Shown here piece by piece: positions 34,424-45,330 of a stretch of 64,000 bases of DNA. The notes beneath the pieces were generated by a model that saw nothing but the letters and a program-made list of their open reading frames with translations, did no database searches and had not been told where the DNA came from. The stretch is from Xylaria sp. FL1777. Its lineage: Eukaryota; Ascomycota; Sordariomycetes; Xylariales; Xylariaceae. Position numbers and translations under genes: made by a program. The stretch's first letter is position 1. Every line of letters starts with the position of its first letter. Location: positions 496,001 to 560,000 of the forward strand of contig MU400507.1 of the NCBI GenBank assembly GCA_022578965.1, in the 5' to 3' direction.

Positions 34424-35230
34424 TTAATCCACAAAATAGTCATCCGCCCAGAAATTCCTAAGCTTGTCTGCATCGCAGCCAAGAAGCGGAGCAATTGTTG
34501 ATTCGAATACGGCATCTGATGAAAGTTTGTCAAGTAGATCCTTGAACCCACAAGTTGTATCGGTCAGGATGTTGACTGTATGTTCTGTCAAGGGCACACT
34601 ATCTGAACAGAATGGGAGAAGATGGCTTGCTGCACTCGGAGGCTTTCGGTTGGCGGCTGGTGAAGATAGTTGACTTTGAATGGTCACCAAGCTCGCTGGC
34701 ACGGCGGCTACTGAGTCGACCGGAATAATGGGCATCTCCCACCTACCAATGAACCTGAACGTGGTCAGAGTATATTTTTGGCGATAGGCTGAGTTGAGGC
34801 AATATGTCTGGAGCACTGGGGGCTCACTTTGTTTGGAGCGTCATAAGCGCGTGCATCGCGCTCTGCTGCTCGTCCTCGTGCTTCAACAGGAAGATAATGC
34901 CTGAGTCTTGACCGGCATTGAGATTGTAAAGTCGTTCAATACGGGCTGAGCAAGTAGCCGAGGCAACATCGCACGGCGATATGAAAATAGCACGGAATAC
35001 TCGCTGCGCCGCGAGAGGCACTGCTACATCGTGGGTGTCTAATTGAGTTTCTGCTTAGTTTCAGTACTGCGTCCGCTCGCTTAGTTGAGAGAGAATTATC
35101 CAATAGACGCAGGGGATGCCAATATACCTTTCCACTTGCCACACGAACTATTTCTCTGTAGGAGCGAGGCGGGCAAACCGACCCAATCGAGGCGCTTGCG
35201 AAGGGATGTGCAAATAAGCGGTCGTTCCAT
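34424..35230 (-). CDS. Unrecognised three-exon protein
   Basis: Transcript-order exons 35230-35128, 35050-34828 and 34754-34424 give 218 residues. Both introns (77 and 73 nt) have GT-AG ends (GTATAT...GCAG; GTGAGC...TCAG) and joining them keeps one frame from MERPLICTSLRKRLDWVG through RVFRAIFISPCDVAS, RIERLYNLNAGQDSGIIFLLKHEDEQ and FIGRWEMPIIPVD to the stop. The middle part looks like an alpha/beta domain with a hydrophobic strand (SGIIFLLK); no catalytic motif, signal peptide or membrane span is visible. The central linker is Ser/Pro-rich. I do not recognise the family. The consistent splicing over three frames argues for a real gene, though the first exon is the weakest. It lies alone in a gene-poor stretch. 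Confidence 0.6.
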
Positions 35231-36067
35231 AGTTGCCCGTGGCTCAATATAGCTCAGAGCTAGCGTCATCAGCTTGTGTCCTGTTGAAGATTTGCAGCTG
35301 AGTTCTCATGGGACCTATATGGTGCAGCTATTGTGATATATCTAATAGTTTTGCCGGTCGTAGACGTCGTCCTCACATCGAGTACACACATGGAGGTCCG
35401 GTTACCTACATGTACCTAGTCAGTTACCTACCTAGTGGTGTAGGTCAGACTAAATTTTCTCAGGAGGGAAGCACACAAGAGACTACAAACCTAAGGTCTC
35501 GAATATTAGTAACCGCTCAGCTCTGCGACTTCAAATGTGGGCAAGTGCTACGAGTGAAGACTACTAGATAGTAAGGTTAAGGTAGTCACGGGGTTGAGGG
35601 ATGTCATGACGCACGCGTCCAGATGTCCATTACCTACCTAGGTAAGTACCTGTCCATTAAGAGCCAGGATGCATGTGTAGCAGTTGGGCCATATATATCG
35701 TAACGACTTAATCAATGTCTGTTTGCAGATACGAGGAGTCTGGTAACCATGAATCTACACTGGGGATAAGGATCAATTGATATGTATTTCTAAGGTAGAG
35801 TTGTCCAAGGTACCCCCTGATCTATATACAGATGATTATACACAAAAAGCACAATATGAAGGGAGTGTTTCAAACTGCTATATCTAAACGGTATAGTCTT
35901 TGAGAACTCTATCTATATGGCGGTGCTTGTAAGGCGTTATGAGATTCACGCTCCGAAGCTGAGGACACCAGTGTCATCATTACGAGTCCATTGTTATACT
36001 CGACCTCTTAGACACTGGTTCGTATGTCTGCATATATATGTAAATATAAATAATAATCGTATATCAA
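35231..36067. other. Intergenic
   Basis: About 840 bases upstream of the unrecognised gene and downstream of the OPA3-like gene. TACCTACCTAGGTAAGTACCT words occur at 35395-35440 and 35631-35651. No gene seen. Confidence 0.5.
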
Positions 36068-36813
36068 TCAGGCTTGCGTGGGAGACGACATAGGCGATAT
36101 AGTTGGTAATGGCGTGGCTGGAGGTGGCAGCAATGGCTTTTTAGTTTTAGGATCGTTCAACCGCCTTAACACGTCTTCTACCATCGCCGTCCTATCTTGA
36201 TGTTGTTTCTCTGCCTCCTCAAGCTCCTTCTCTCTTCTCTCGAGCTCTTCAAAGCGCTGTGTGAGATTTGCAATCTTTTCTAAGTTGGCATCGGGCTTTT
36301 GTGTAGACCGCTGATATTCAAAGAGAATCAAAGCTGTTGCCACCAACAGAATGAATGCGTCGCCTATGACTTCCGCAAACAAATCGACTGCCTTGGCCTC
36401 CGGTAGGGGCCGAAACTTCCTCCTCCAAATAGTTGTTATAGGAAATGATCTCTTTGCCCGGATCTCACGATTGGTGGCACCGTGCTTGGCACGAATCTCA
36501 TCCTCTTTTTCTATTTCTTCCTTCGTCTTGACAGTTGGAGCCTCTGCTTTCTCTTTCGCTTTCGTTTCGGCTTCGACATTGCGCAACAGGGCTACTGAAA
36601 GGCGCATGTTCAACTGGTGCAACATCTGGCCATATCTCGCGGCAAACGAGCGGAAGCCCGGGTGGTCGTGGGCTTGTTTTTTTATTTGATTCTGAGGATG
36701 AAGGTCAGTCGCTGTACACGCATATGTGTCTATTGGATACCGCTTACCGCGCCATATTTTGATATGTGCCGAACAAAGAGAGATCCAAGTTTGAATAATG
36801 GCAAGGCCACCAT
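36068..36813 (-). CDS. OPA3-like mitochondrial protein
   Basis: Two exons in transcript order 36813-36748 and 36691-36068, total 229 residues. The N-terminus MVALPLFKLGSLFVRHISKYGA joined over a 56-nt intron to NQIKKQAHDHPGFRSFAARYGQ is the OPA3 signature. A hydrophobic span (DAFILLVATALILFEYQ) near 120-136 and a coiled coil (LTQRFEELERREKELEEAEKQHQ) follow, then a Pro-rich tail. In humans OPA3 mutations cause optic atrophy and the protein sits at the mitochondrial membrane; its biochemical role is still unclear, and fungal copies are poorly studied. The charged insert KAKEKAEAPTVKTKEEIEKEDE (about 62-83) separates the two conserved parts. The gene is transcribed away from the Polo kinase gene. 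Confidence 0.92.
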
Positions 36814-37624
36814 TTTGAGATTGAACAAGTTCTGGGTGCTGGCTGATCTCCTAGAAGCAACAGGCCAAGACCAAAGAAGCAGCTGAAGTCCCAATTCGAA
36901 CGTATGTTGGTTTAGCAAGAGCCCCTCATGTTTGGGTACATTGTGAAAGCCCAAGCCAGCTTGGAAAATGCGTTATGGCGGCTCTTCTAAAAGTGATAAT
37001 GTGAATCCCTATCAATGGGTCTAAATGGGATCGGGTCCTGTAAGCTTGAGCTGACTCATGTGTCTATGCGTAGGTGGATGTGAGTAGCTCCCTATCGATA
37101 AGCTAGCTACACCAAAGGTACCATAGAAGGTACAGTGGCACCCTTGCACTAGCCTAAAGTGACTAGTACAATATCTACAGCAGGAAGTCGACTCCACCCT
37201 ACAACAATGGTTGCCTCCCCAACGCCAAACTGCCCTCTAAGTAAATCATCTAGTGTGCTGGCAGTCAACCACCATTCATCCTTCTCTTTGTGCTTGATGA
37301 ACAACTTGCAGTTAACCCGTTGACAACTATTCTCTCGCTACCCGTGTTGGGATTAATTGAGGTGTTAGAATCGGTCTTCTTCAATCAGCGTGACTTTATC
37401 ATCATCTCTCATGCCGTTGCAGACTTACACGTGAGTCCTTGGCGCGTGTTTGTTTTCTTCCCCCCCTGCCTTGCCTTTGAACCCCATGTATACACAAGGC
37501 TCGGCAGCATTAAATTCCTCCAACTAACTCTTCTTGACATAGAACTTGAACATTTCGATAGCACGCACTATTACCTAGCTTTGCTTGTTGCTCTGTCGAC
37601 AAGCTAGCATCGAGAAACTCCCAG
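36814..37624. other. Divergent promoter region of the OPA3-like and Polo kinase genes
   Basis: About 810 bases. Contains pyrimidine-rich leader DNA (CTCTCGC, TTCTTCCCCCCC) before the kinase start. No supportable gene; the small open frame 37290-37607 is judged chance. Confidence 0.5.
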
Positions 37625-40600
37625 ATGGCGGATCGACTCTTCGCTGCAAAGCAAGGAACCTATACCGACGCCTTATCACCCCGGGACGTGAACGCCCAAC
37701 TTCCTAGCCGTGCTACCGATTCCACGAAACCGAGAGCAGCCGTGGCTTCCAAACCCCCCCAGAAGGAAAAGGAGCCCCCTCTTCAGCCGCCTGCGCAGGT
37801 CTACGAGCCTCCAAGCACCGATCGCAAGGATGGGGCTGTTTACCAAATTGGCAAGATGCTGGGGAAGGGTGGCTTTGCAGTGTGCTACGAGGGCCAACTG
37901 CCAGGGCATAGGAAGAAGTATGCTTTGAAAATCGTGCGGAGCAAGATGCCATCCAAAATGGAGCAGAAGGTATGTCATCGTCAGCGTTATCGTCAATCCT
38001 ATTATGACAACACTAACAGCTTCGTCAGTTCCAAACCGAGCTACAAATTCACTCGAAGATGAGACATCAAAACATCGTCCAGTTTTTGAGGGCCTTCTCA
38101 TTCGACAGCTGCACCTACCTTGTGCTAGAACTGTGTCCGAATGGCTCTCTTATGGATATGGTCAAGCGTAGGAAAGGTCTTACCGAGCCCGAAGTACGAT
38201 TCTACTCAGTCCAGATTGCCGGCGCGATCAAGTTCATGCATGCCAAAGGCATTATCCATCGAGATTTGAAGATGGGTAATATTTTCCTGGATAGGAACAT
38301 GAATGCCAAGATTGGCGACTTCGGTCTGGCAGCCTTATTAGTTACTGGTAAAGACATGCAAACTATCCGCCGGACGACCTTATGCGGCACGCCCAACTAT
38401 ATTGCACCTGAGATTCTCGAGAAGGGTAAAAAGGGTCATGACCATATGGTTGACATCTGGAGCTTGGGAATTATTATGTAAGATTCACCGAGTTTGTTCA
38501 TCACAAAGCTAATCCGCGCTTTAGGTTTGCAATGTTAACATCGAAACCCCCATTCCAATCTTCAACGACGGATGAGATTTATCGTCGAGCAAGAAATCGG
38601 GATTATGAATGGCCGAGTCCGGGAAGTTCTAAAAAGTTCATATCGGAAGAGGCGAAGGATATCGTGGCTACGATGCTGGAAGACGCAGAGAGGCGACCAG
38701 ATCCGGATACTATTGTTCAACACTGCTTCTTTTCTTCTGGCTATGTTCCAACATCCCGAGAAATTACGACAAAACTTCGAGATTTCCCCCCTGACGATGA
38801 CCGCTTCTACGCGACGGATGTGACCCCAAAAATGGCGTTGGAGATATCGCAGAATCTGCAAGATTTATTTAGTGTTTGTGAGGTCGGGCACAAAGTTCAG
38901 ACGGCTTATAAGAGTACCTGGAAAGAGGTCGCGTTAGAAGAGCAGGCTGGATTAACACCCATCATTCCACTGGCCGAAGGCATTGTTTATAGACCTTACG
39001 AAGAGGTCAGCAAGGAACTTGGCTTGACTCAGGTTCCTATCCGACCACCGCCGCAGTCCATTGCGAAAGTAGGAGATGATGGACAAACGACTCAAACCAT
39101 TCCTACTGGGCTCCTACGCGCCCCCCCGCAAAGTTTCGCGGCCCAACAAAGGGCGCAGAACAGGCCTCTAAAGTCAAATACCATATCACGAGTCCAAACA
39201 TTGAATGATATAGCACCGCCAAGTGCCAGTAGCACGATGCGACAGCGAGCGAGGCGCGATTTTTCGCAAAGCTCAACGGAGAGCAACCTCGCTAGGAAAG
39301 TGGACGCTGTATACTCAACAATTCCAGAAAATCAAGGAACCAGATCTGCATCTACATCCCGGACGACTTCATCAGACAGTAAAGCGACAGCTCAACGGAG
39401 AGAAAACGAGAGTTCAGTCCCTCGACCGGATACTTCTGAGATGAAACTGAGCTCACTCTTCGGTTCCAAGGAACGAGTATTGGCGGTACCAAACACAAAA
39501 CCTGATGTGGTATTGAGTCGTCTTCGGAGCCTTCAAGCAGAGCTAGAACGTGCTCTGAATTCAAGGTCTATGGCACTGCTTGGAAAGGGGCCCACACCAT
39601 CCCCTCCTCATGTTGTGGTGAAGTGGGTAGACTATTCTAATAAATTTGGCTTAGGCTACATCTTGAATGATGGAAGCGTAGGTTGCGTTCTCAGAAGCAT
39701 CCCTGGTAGCGCCAGAGGAGGCAAGGTGGTCAAGCTCCCACCAAGCTGCATTCTCGTTCGGGGAGCCGAACAACATTGCTCACGGCGGCAGGATCCTGGC
39801 TATGTCGACCGCCAACAGATCGTACCTATGTCCAATGAAATACAGTTTTACGAGAACAACGGTGAAACCGGACTTTCTACTGTGTTTGTTCATCCTTCTC
39901 AATTCAAGATTATCCCCAACGATGATGGCACACCAGGCAAACTTCCAGCAGGCAATGATATTTATGACTATAGAAAGCGAGAACTTCTCGTATTGTGGAA
40001 GAAGTTCGCTACTTACATGATGGCATATGGACGTGATCAAGATGGAACCGATAACACGGGACAAATAGAAAACCCAACATCGTCTAAGCAAACGATGCCA
40101 CCTGGCGACGTGGTCACCTTTTACCAACGGATTGGAGATGTTGGATGCTGGGTATTTGCGGATGGTCACCTACAATTCAACTTCCCTGACCACACCAAGC
40201 TTGTGCTAGATGCGACGGGTACATGGTGTCATTTTTGGCATCTTTCTCAAAAATCAGCTGAGAAGCTAGCAGCAACGGGAGAACTGGACGAATCCGCCTT
40301 AGACGAACGTGGTGTCCTGTCATATCCTGTTCAGACTCTGCTAAATTTTACTATCAAATCAGCCATCCGTCCTACACGCAATCCTACCCGGAAGCGCCCG
40401 GAAATCAACCCGGATATTCAGGGAATACCAGGGGCGAACGATTTCCGCCGCAAGATAGAGTTTATTGTTGGTATTATCAAGGAGTGGGCAACCAACGATG
40501 GGTTAGGTAATAGCAGAATGGACCGTGAGCATCGCCTAATGTGGGATGGTAGTCGTGAGACAGTCCGTAGTGGCCCAAGCAAACATGTCTGGGTCACGAT

Positions 40601-40706
40601 TGGCGCTAGATGGGGCGACTGCAGGTACTCTGCTGTTGTCGATCCGAAGAACCCTAGAGTGCTAGGTGAGGAGATCGAGTCGAGGTCGTCGTCATCAAGC
40701 ACCTAA
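37625..40706 (+). CDS. cdc5: Polo-like kinase (Cdc5/PlkA)
   Basis: Three exons, 37625-37969, 38029-38477 and 38525-40706, give 991 residues. The kinase domain (about 73-330) has the glycine loop GKGGFA at 80-85, the lysine in YALKIV (102), HRDLK at 192-196, DFG at 212-214 and the activation segment RRTTLCGTPNYIAPE. Two polo boxes follow at about 627-720 (VVVKWVDYSNKFGLGYILNDGSVG) and 740-840 (LLVLWKKFATYMMAYG ... GCWVFADGHLQFNFPDHTKL), so substrate docking on primed phosphosites should be intact. A linker rich in Ser, Thr and Arg (about 440-600) separates kinase and polo boxes. The enzyme drives mitotic entry, spindle function and cytokinesis, and in Aspergillus its relative PlkA affects septation and hyphal growth. 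The long C-terminal extension beyond polo box 2 is typical of filamentous fungi. Confidence 0.96.
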
Positions 40707-41881
40707 GCAGAATTTAATGAAGGGGTAGACGTACCTTAAATACCGCTAGCTGAGAGCCTGGCTATTCCTACGGAAACGGAGCGGTGGCTGTCTTCATAGA
40801 TTTATGAGAGATGATGAGGGCGTTTTTGTTCCGACGGGCGTCATTTGATTCTTGAGGGGTTCAGAGCATGGCGTAGAGTGTATATGGCGTAGCATATTTT
40901 CAGTCTCAGTCTAGGTATACAATATACCCCGTTACTATGGTCTCATGTCTAGACAATGTGACTTTTAACAACCGAAGCGTTCCCCTTTATGACGACGACC
41001 AAAGCTTGCCGATTACTTAGACATTCTTCTAACCATGATTTAGAAATTTTGACAACAGAAACCTCTGGGTTAAATTGAGGTGAGATTACACTGAATGTTA
41101 CCATCTTGGACCACTAGTTAGTCACATCCCATACTCGGAATATAGAGGTTTGATTTCATACGAGGTGGTCATAAGCACACCAAAGCAATAATTCAGCTTC
41201 CCCTATGTCTGTCTACATTTCACAATCTCCAATAGCTGCACAGTCATGTTGAAATTCATATCACTACTGCAGAGAGAGACAGACAAGTTTTGATATACAA
41301 CTGCCCAGCCAATTACCTCCTCCATGCGGCTCGCGACCTTGGATTTAAGTATTAATGAGTAGGTATAGCTAATAAGAGGAATATGCGGCGGTATGTACAA
41401 TAAAGATGTAAGAACACCAAGCTAAGAGGGAACAAGCAAGGCGACGTCTTCGTTGCGCCTACAGCATTGTTGTTCTCCCCCGCTCATACCGTAAACCCAT
41501 CCCACGGCGGCTTTCTGTATCCACAACCCAGCAGATGGTTTAGATATGAAAAATGACGCTGCATGAAAACAAACGCCGAGGATGCTCTTTGGACCACAGT
41601 ATCGTTGCTGCGTCGCAGCATGCAAATGCAACAGTTTTTTGAGTAAACCTGGAAATAAACGAGAACCAACCCGCCCCGGGTCTTTCTAAAAATCGTGGGA
41701 AGGCACTTCAGGGTCTTATCCATGCCCCTGTCTAACCCCTACCTTCATTTTCCTCGTCACCGCCCAGGTAGAGAAGGCTGGACTCAAGTGACTAGGTTCC
41801 TAGTTTTAGATAGTATTCAAAAAAAGGAAGCCCACCTCGTCGGAAATGGTTCCTTTTCATCGTGTCCTGTAGATCACCCGT
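40707..41881. other. Convergent 3' spacer
   Basis: About 1.2 kb between the ends of the kinase and the chitin synthase activator. AT-rich; no gene seen. Small open frames at 41422-41723 on the minus strand are not protein-like. Confidence 0.5.
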
Positions 41882-44277
41882 CTACATGACAACGCAGTCT
41901 TTATCCTCTTTGCCCTGGCTCTTCCTCATTTTCCCATTTTTGGCGGGGGCGACATCCATCGGTGTCCCGCCACTCACGGCAAGGCGGATGGCCTGTAATC
42001 TTTGCTTTGCACGTTCATCGCCAGCATCAGCTGCCTTGACATACCACACATTGGCTTCCAGGATATCGCGGCGACACCCAATGCCCATTTCAGTAAAGTA
42101 CCCGACAGCATACTGCGCTTTTACAAAGCCTACACACATATTGATCAGCAAGAAGAAAGGCCGTTATCACAGGGATCAAAACACTTACCAAGCTCGGCAG
42201 ACCGGCGCGCCCACTCGTAAGCTTCTTCTTCGTCCTTTTCCAGGATAGGATCTGCCCCTACCAAGTACCAAGCGCAAAGGCCCATCATGGCGGCAGCATG
42301 TCCACGTTCTGCTGCACCAGTGTAGAAGTGAACACTGAGCGCTGGATCCCGAGGGCAGTCCAGCTTTCCGTGCTCATAGGCATCACCCATTCGGTAGCCA
42401 GCCTCCGCATGGCCGAGCTCGGCAGCTTGTGTGAACAACTCAGCAGCGTAGCTCTCGTCTTTGAAGATGTCGTCGCCGTAGCCTGTCTCGTACATCATGC
42501 CAAGCTGATATGGAGCCGAATTATACATGGCATCAGCGGTTTCGGTGGCTCTTTTGAGCCACTTAATGCCTTCTCGGTATCGGTTTTCGCCCAGATCCCC
42601 GGACAGGCACGCCTTCCCAAGTCTCGTCATTGCGCCAGGATGATTCTTTGATGCGGCTGTTCTCAAGAATTGAACTGCTTTGGCTGGATCTTTCCTACAG
42701 CCCCATCCGAATTCGTAGCACAATCCAGCCCGGTAAGCTGATTCGGCGTGCCCATGCTTCGCAGCAAGAACGAAGAGCGGGAACGCTGCATTATAATCCT
42801 CCTTACCTTTATTGAAGAGACCTGACGCGTATCCATCTGCAAGGTAATACTGGGCAAACGGATAACCACCGTTGGCCAACCTTGTTAGAATACTTTTAGC
42901 TTCCCGTATCAACTCAGTCGGCGATGACTCTACCCCACCAATCTGAGAACCTTGTTTCGAATTCGACTTTCTCCGTGAAGGTTCATCATAGTCAAGACCC
43001 TGTTCTTGTGCTGTTGATATTAGGAATATCGCAAAGGAGTATTGAATGGAAAAGTCATTTGTCTTTTTCACATTCTGCCGATACATCTCGAGCGTCTTCT
43101 GCGTGCTTAACAGGGAAGCGTTATTTCCCACGTTATTGCGCAAATACGAGTTATCAAATGTAATGGGAGCTGGACCTGGCTGAGGGTATGGCACATTTAA
43201 CAACTCTCCGTACGATGAAGCTCTATTATCAGGTGATCTACGGTTCTGCGAAGGGGCGCGAGCATGCGAGCCGCCAAGACCAGGAGAGCGGCCCCGCTGG
43301 CCAAGATCAGAGTACAATGAATAAGACGACTGCGGTCGTGGCAACGAGCTTCTCCTCACGTAAAACGAATTAGGTGTCAGGTGACGGTTGATAGCCAAGG
43401 CGCTCTCAGAGACATCGGGCGTAGATGAGTTTCGAGATATCGTCTCTATGGGAACACTTGAGACCCGGGTCTGATAAGGCTGATGATGATATTGCAGTTG
43501 CGGGACAGGCGGCTCTTCCGGAATCGTGCCCTCTATGATAGACTCTTTTAAGGACATGCTATCTGATGGAACCTGACTTTCCGACATCTCATTGAGTCCC
43601 CCGGATAGAGAGCTAGCGCTTGTCTCGGCGGATGAATCCGTGGATGTTTGTTGGCGAGTACTGACAGTAGTATCGGATTCGCGGCTCTGCCGATTTGGAT
43701 CCTGGCTGGGATTCGTATCCTGAACGCTTCCACCATTCTGATCTAGTGGGGTGGAAGCCTCAGCATAGCCATTGTCAGCGCTCATATGGACGATGCTCGG
43801 ACTCAGTACCTCTTCCTGCCTAGTTCTATTTGGTAAATCTATAGCAGAGGTTGATGGTAGCGATTTGTCCGAACATTGCTTTCTGGACGGCATTCCACGC
43901 TGCGTCTGGGCTTGAATGTACATAGGACTGTGAGGTGGCGGTGTGGGTGGGACAGGCGATTTTGGCAGCTCACGGTCTTCACTCGATATGTACCTTGTAT
44001 TCTTGAATTCGCCATCTTGCATAGTTGTATTGGCTGGCCAAGCCCAGTTCTCAGGTTGACCGTTGACCCTCGCTGGAGATGTAGGAGCATTCCTCATAAC
44101 GGGCGACCCTGTACTGGGCTCTGCAGTCATCGAGGTTTGATAATCATGATGGCGAGATCCCCTGGACTGGGGGGAACCTGGTGATGAATTTGACACTGGC
44201 AGAGGTTTTCGCGGTAGTGATCTCGGCGGAGACGGTGTAGCTGCTATCGGAGGAGGCGTAGTAGTTACGGTCGCCAT
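41882..44277 (-). CDS. skt5: SEL1-repeat chitin synthase activator (Chs4/Skt5 type) with CaaX box
   Basis: Two exons in transcript order 44277-42189 and 42129-41882, 778 residues. A Ser/Pro-rich disordered N-terminus (about 1-450) precedes roughly seven SEL1-like repeats (about 455-745), such as AAELGHAEAGYRMGDAYEHG and ASKNHPGAMTRLGKACLSGDLG. The protein ends KDCVVM: a cysteine four residues from the end, matching the CaaX farnesylation signal known from Skt5/Chs4. In yeast this protein recruits and activates the class IV chitin synthase Chs3 at bud neck and septum. The final exon holds the last repeat and the CaaX box, so splicing decides whether the lipid anchor is made. The ATG at 44277 was chosen because MATVTTTPP resembles related starts; one at 44316 adds 13 residues. 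The class IV chitin synthase itself lies about 6 kb away. Confidence 0.9.
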
Positions 44278-44952
44278 TGCAGAAGCGTGCTGCAAGCTGT
44301 GCCAGCGAAGTCCCACAACGGTGTGCCCTGACGATGATACCAGAGCTGAATGCTAGTTCGTCAGGGTCGGGCCCGGCGTGGGGTTGTAATACGTAAAGCA
44401 ACAGCTTCCTTCCTCTATTATGACTGCACGACGGCCCTATGCATCGACTTGGAGGCGTGTTGAGACTGCTAGACGAGTACAGCCCAGCGCGAGTAACGAC
44501 GTACGCGTGCGACAAGAGTTGACGGACCGGTGTTGACAGACCAGTGGGGGGCGATCGATGGTTCGGACGATGCGAGACCCCGGCGGAGGGAAAAATGCGT
44601 GGTATCGAAGTGGTGAGCTGAAAATGCGGCAGAACTGCGCGGAATACAAGTGGTATCGTAGTATAAACAACGGTCTCTCTATGTGGTGCTTTAATACGAA
44701 CTAATACTTCTGAACAACAAAGAAACTGCGTCAGGAGAAATTGACAGGCAACAACAGAATAGAGCTGGCAACGCTGGAGAGGTATCGTGCTAGGCGAAAC
44801 GAAGATGCTGGCTACACGGAATTGACGTGGACGGACATGAGGCCAAAGTGTGGCCAAACAAAACGAGCACGAGAGCGACGTCTATCAGGCAAGCGATCAT
44901 GCAACGCAACAACAAAAACAGAGGTAGCAGCAACAGAGGTAGTCGGCTGGCA

Positions 44953-44971
44953 GTGGTGGTGGTGGTGGTGG
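44953..44971. repeat. GTG simple repeat
   Basis: Six units of GTG in the activator promoter region. Confidence 0.85.
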
Positions 44972-45284
44972 GAATAGGTGTGGTGCAAGGGGCAGGGCTG
45001 TCGCCTGTAGGTAAATGCAGAGAAGGGCAGATGGGAGCGAGGCAGTGTGCGCTACCGCTATTCGATGAGCGTCGCATGTGTCTTTAGGGGCGTACACATG
45101 GGGTCGTAGGGTCTTCCTGCCTGCAGGCGCCATGTCTGCCTTCAGGCTGCCTGGTACTAACGAAGACCCTAGATAGCTTAACTGCAGTGCTAAAGTACTG
45201 CTAACTTATCAGCTCTCAGGGTCCTCCAAGGTTCTGTACCCAGCATTTCAGTAGTACCCTGGACGGTGTGTGGTGGCTGGCTTT

Positions 45285-45330
45285 AGTTAGGTACCTAGGC
45301 AGGTACTTAGCTTGGTAAGTACCTATTCAG
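45285..45330. repeat. TAGGTACCTAGGCAGGTACTTAG-type words
   Basis: A cluster of the dispersed GGTACCT / CCTAGG motif, here with imperfect dyad symmetry. Confidence 0.6.

Noticed and set aside
44144..44857. 237-codon open frame on the minus strand
   Set aside because: It overlaps the activator's first exon and leader in another frame, with low-complexity, unconserved composition; the overlapping gene explains it.
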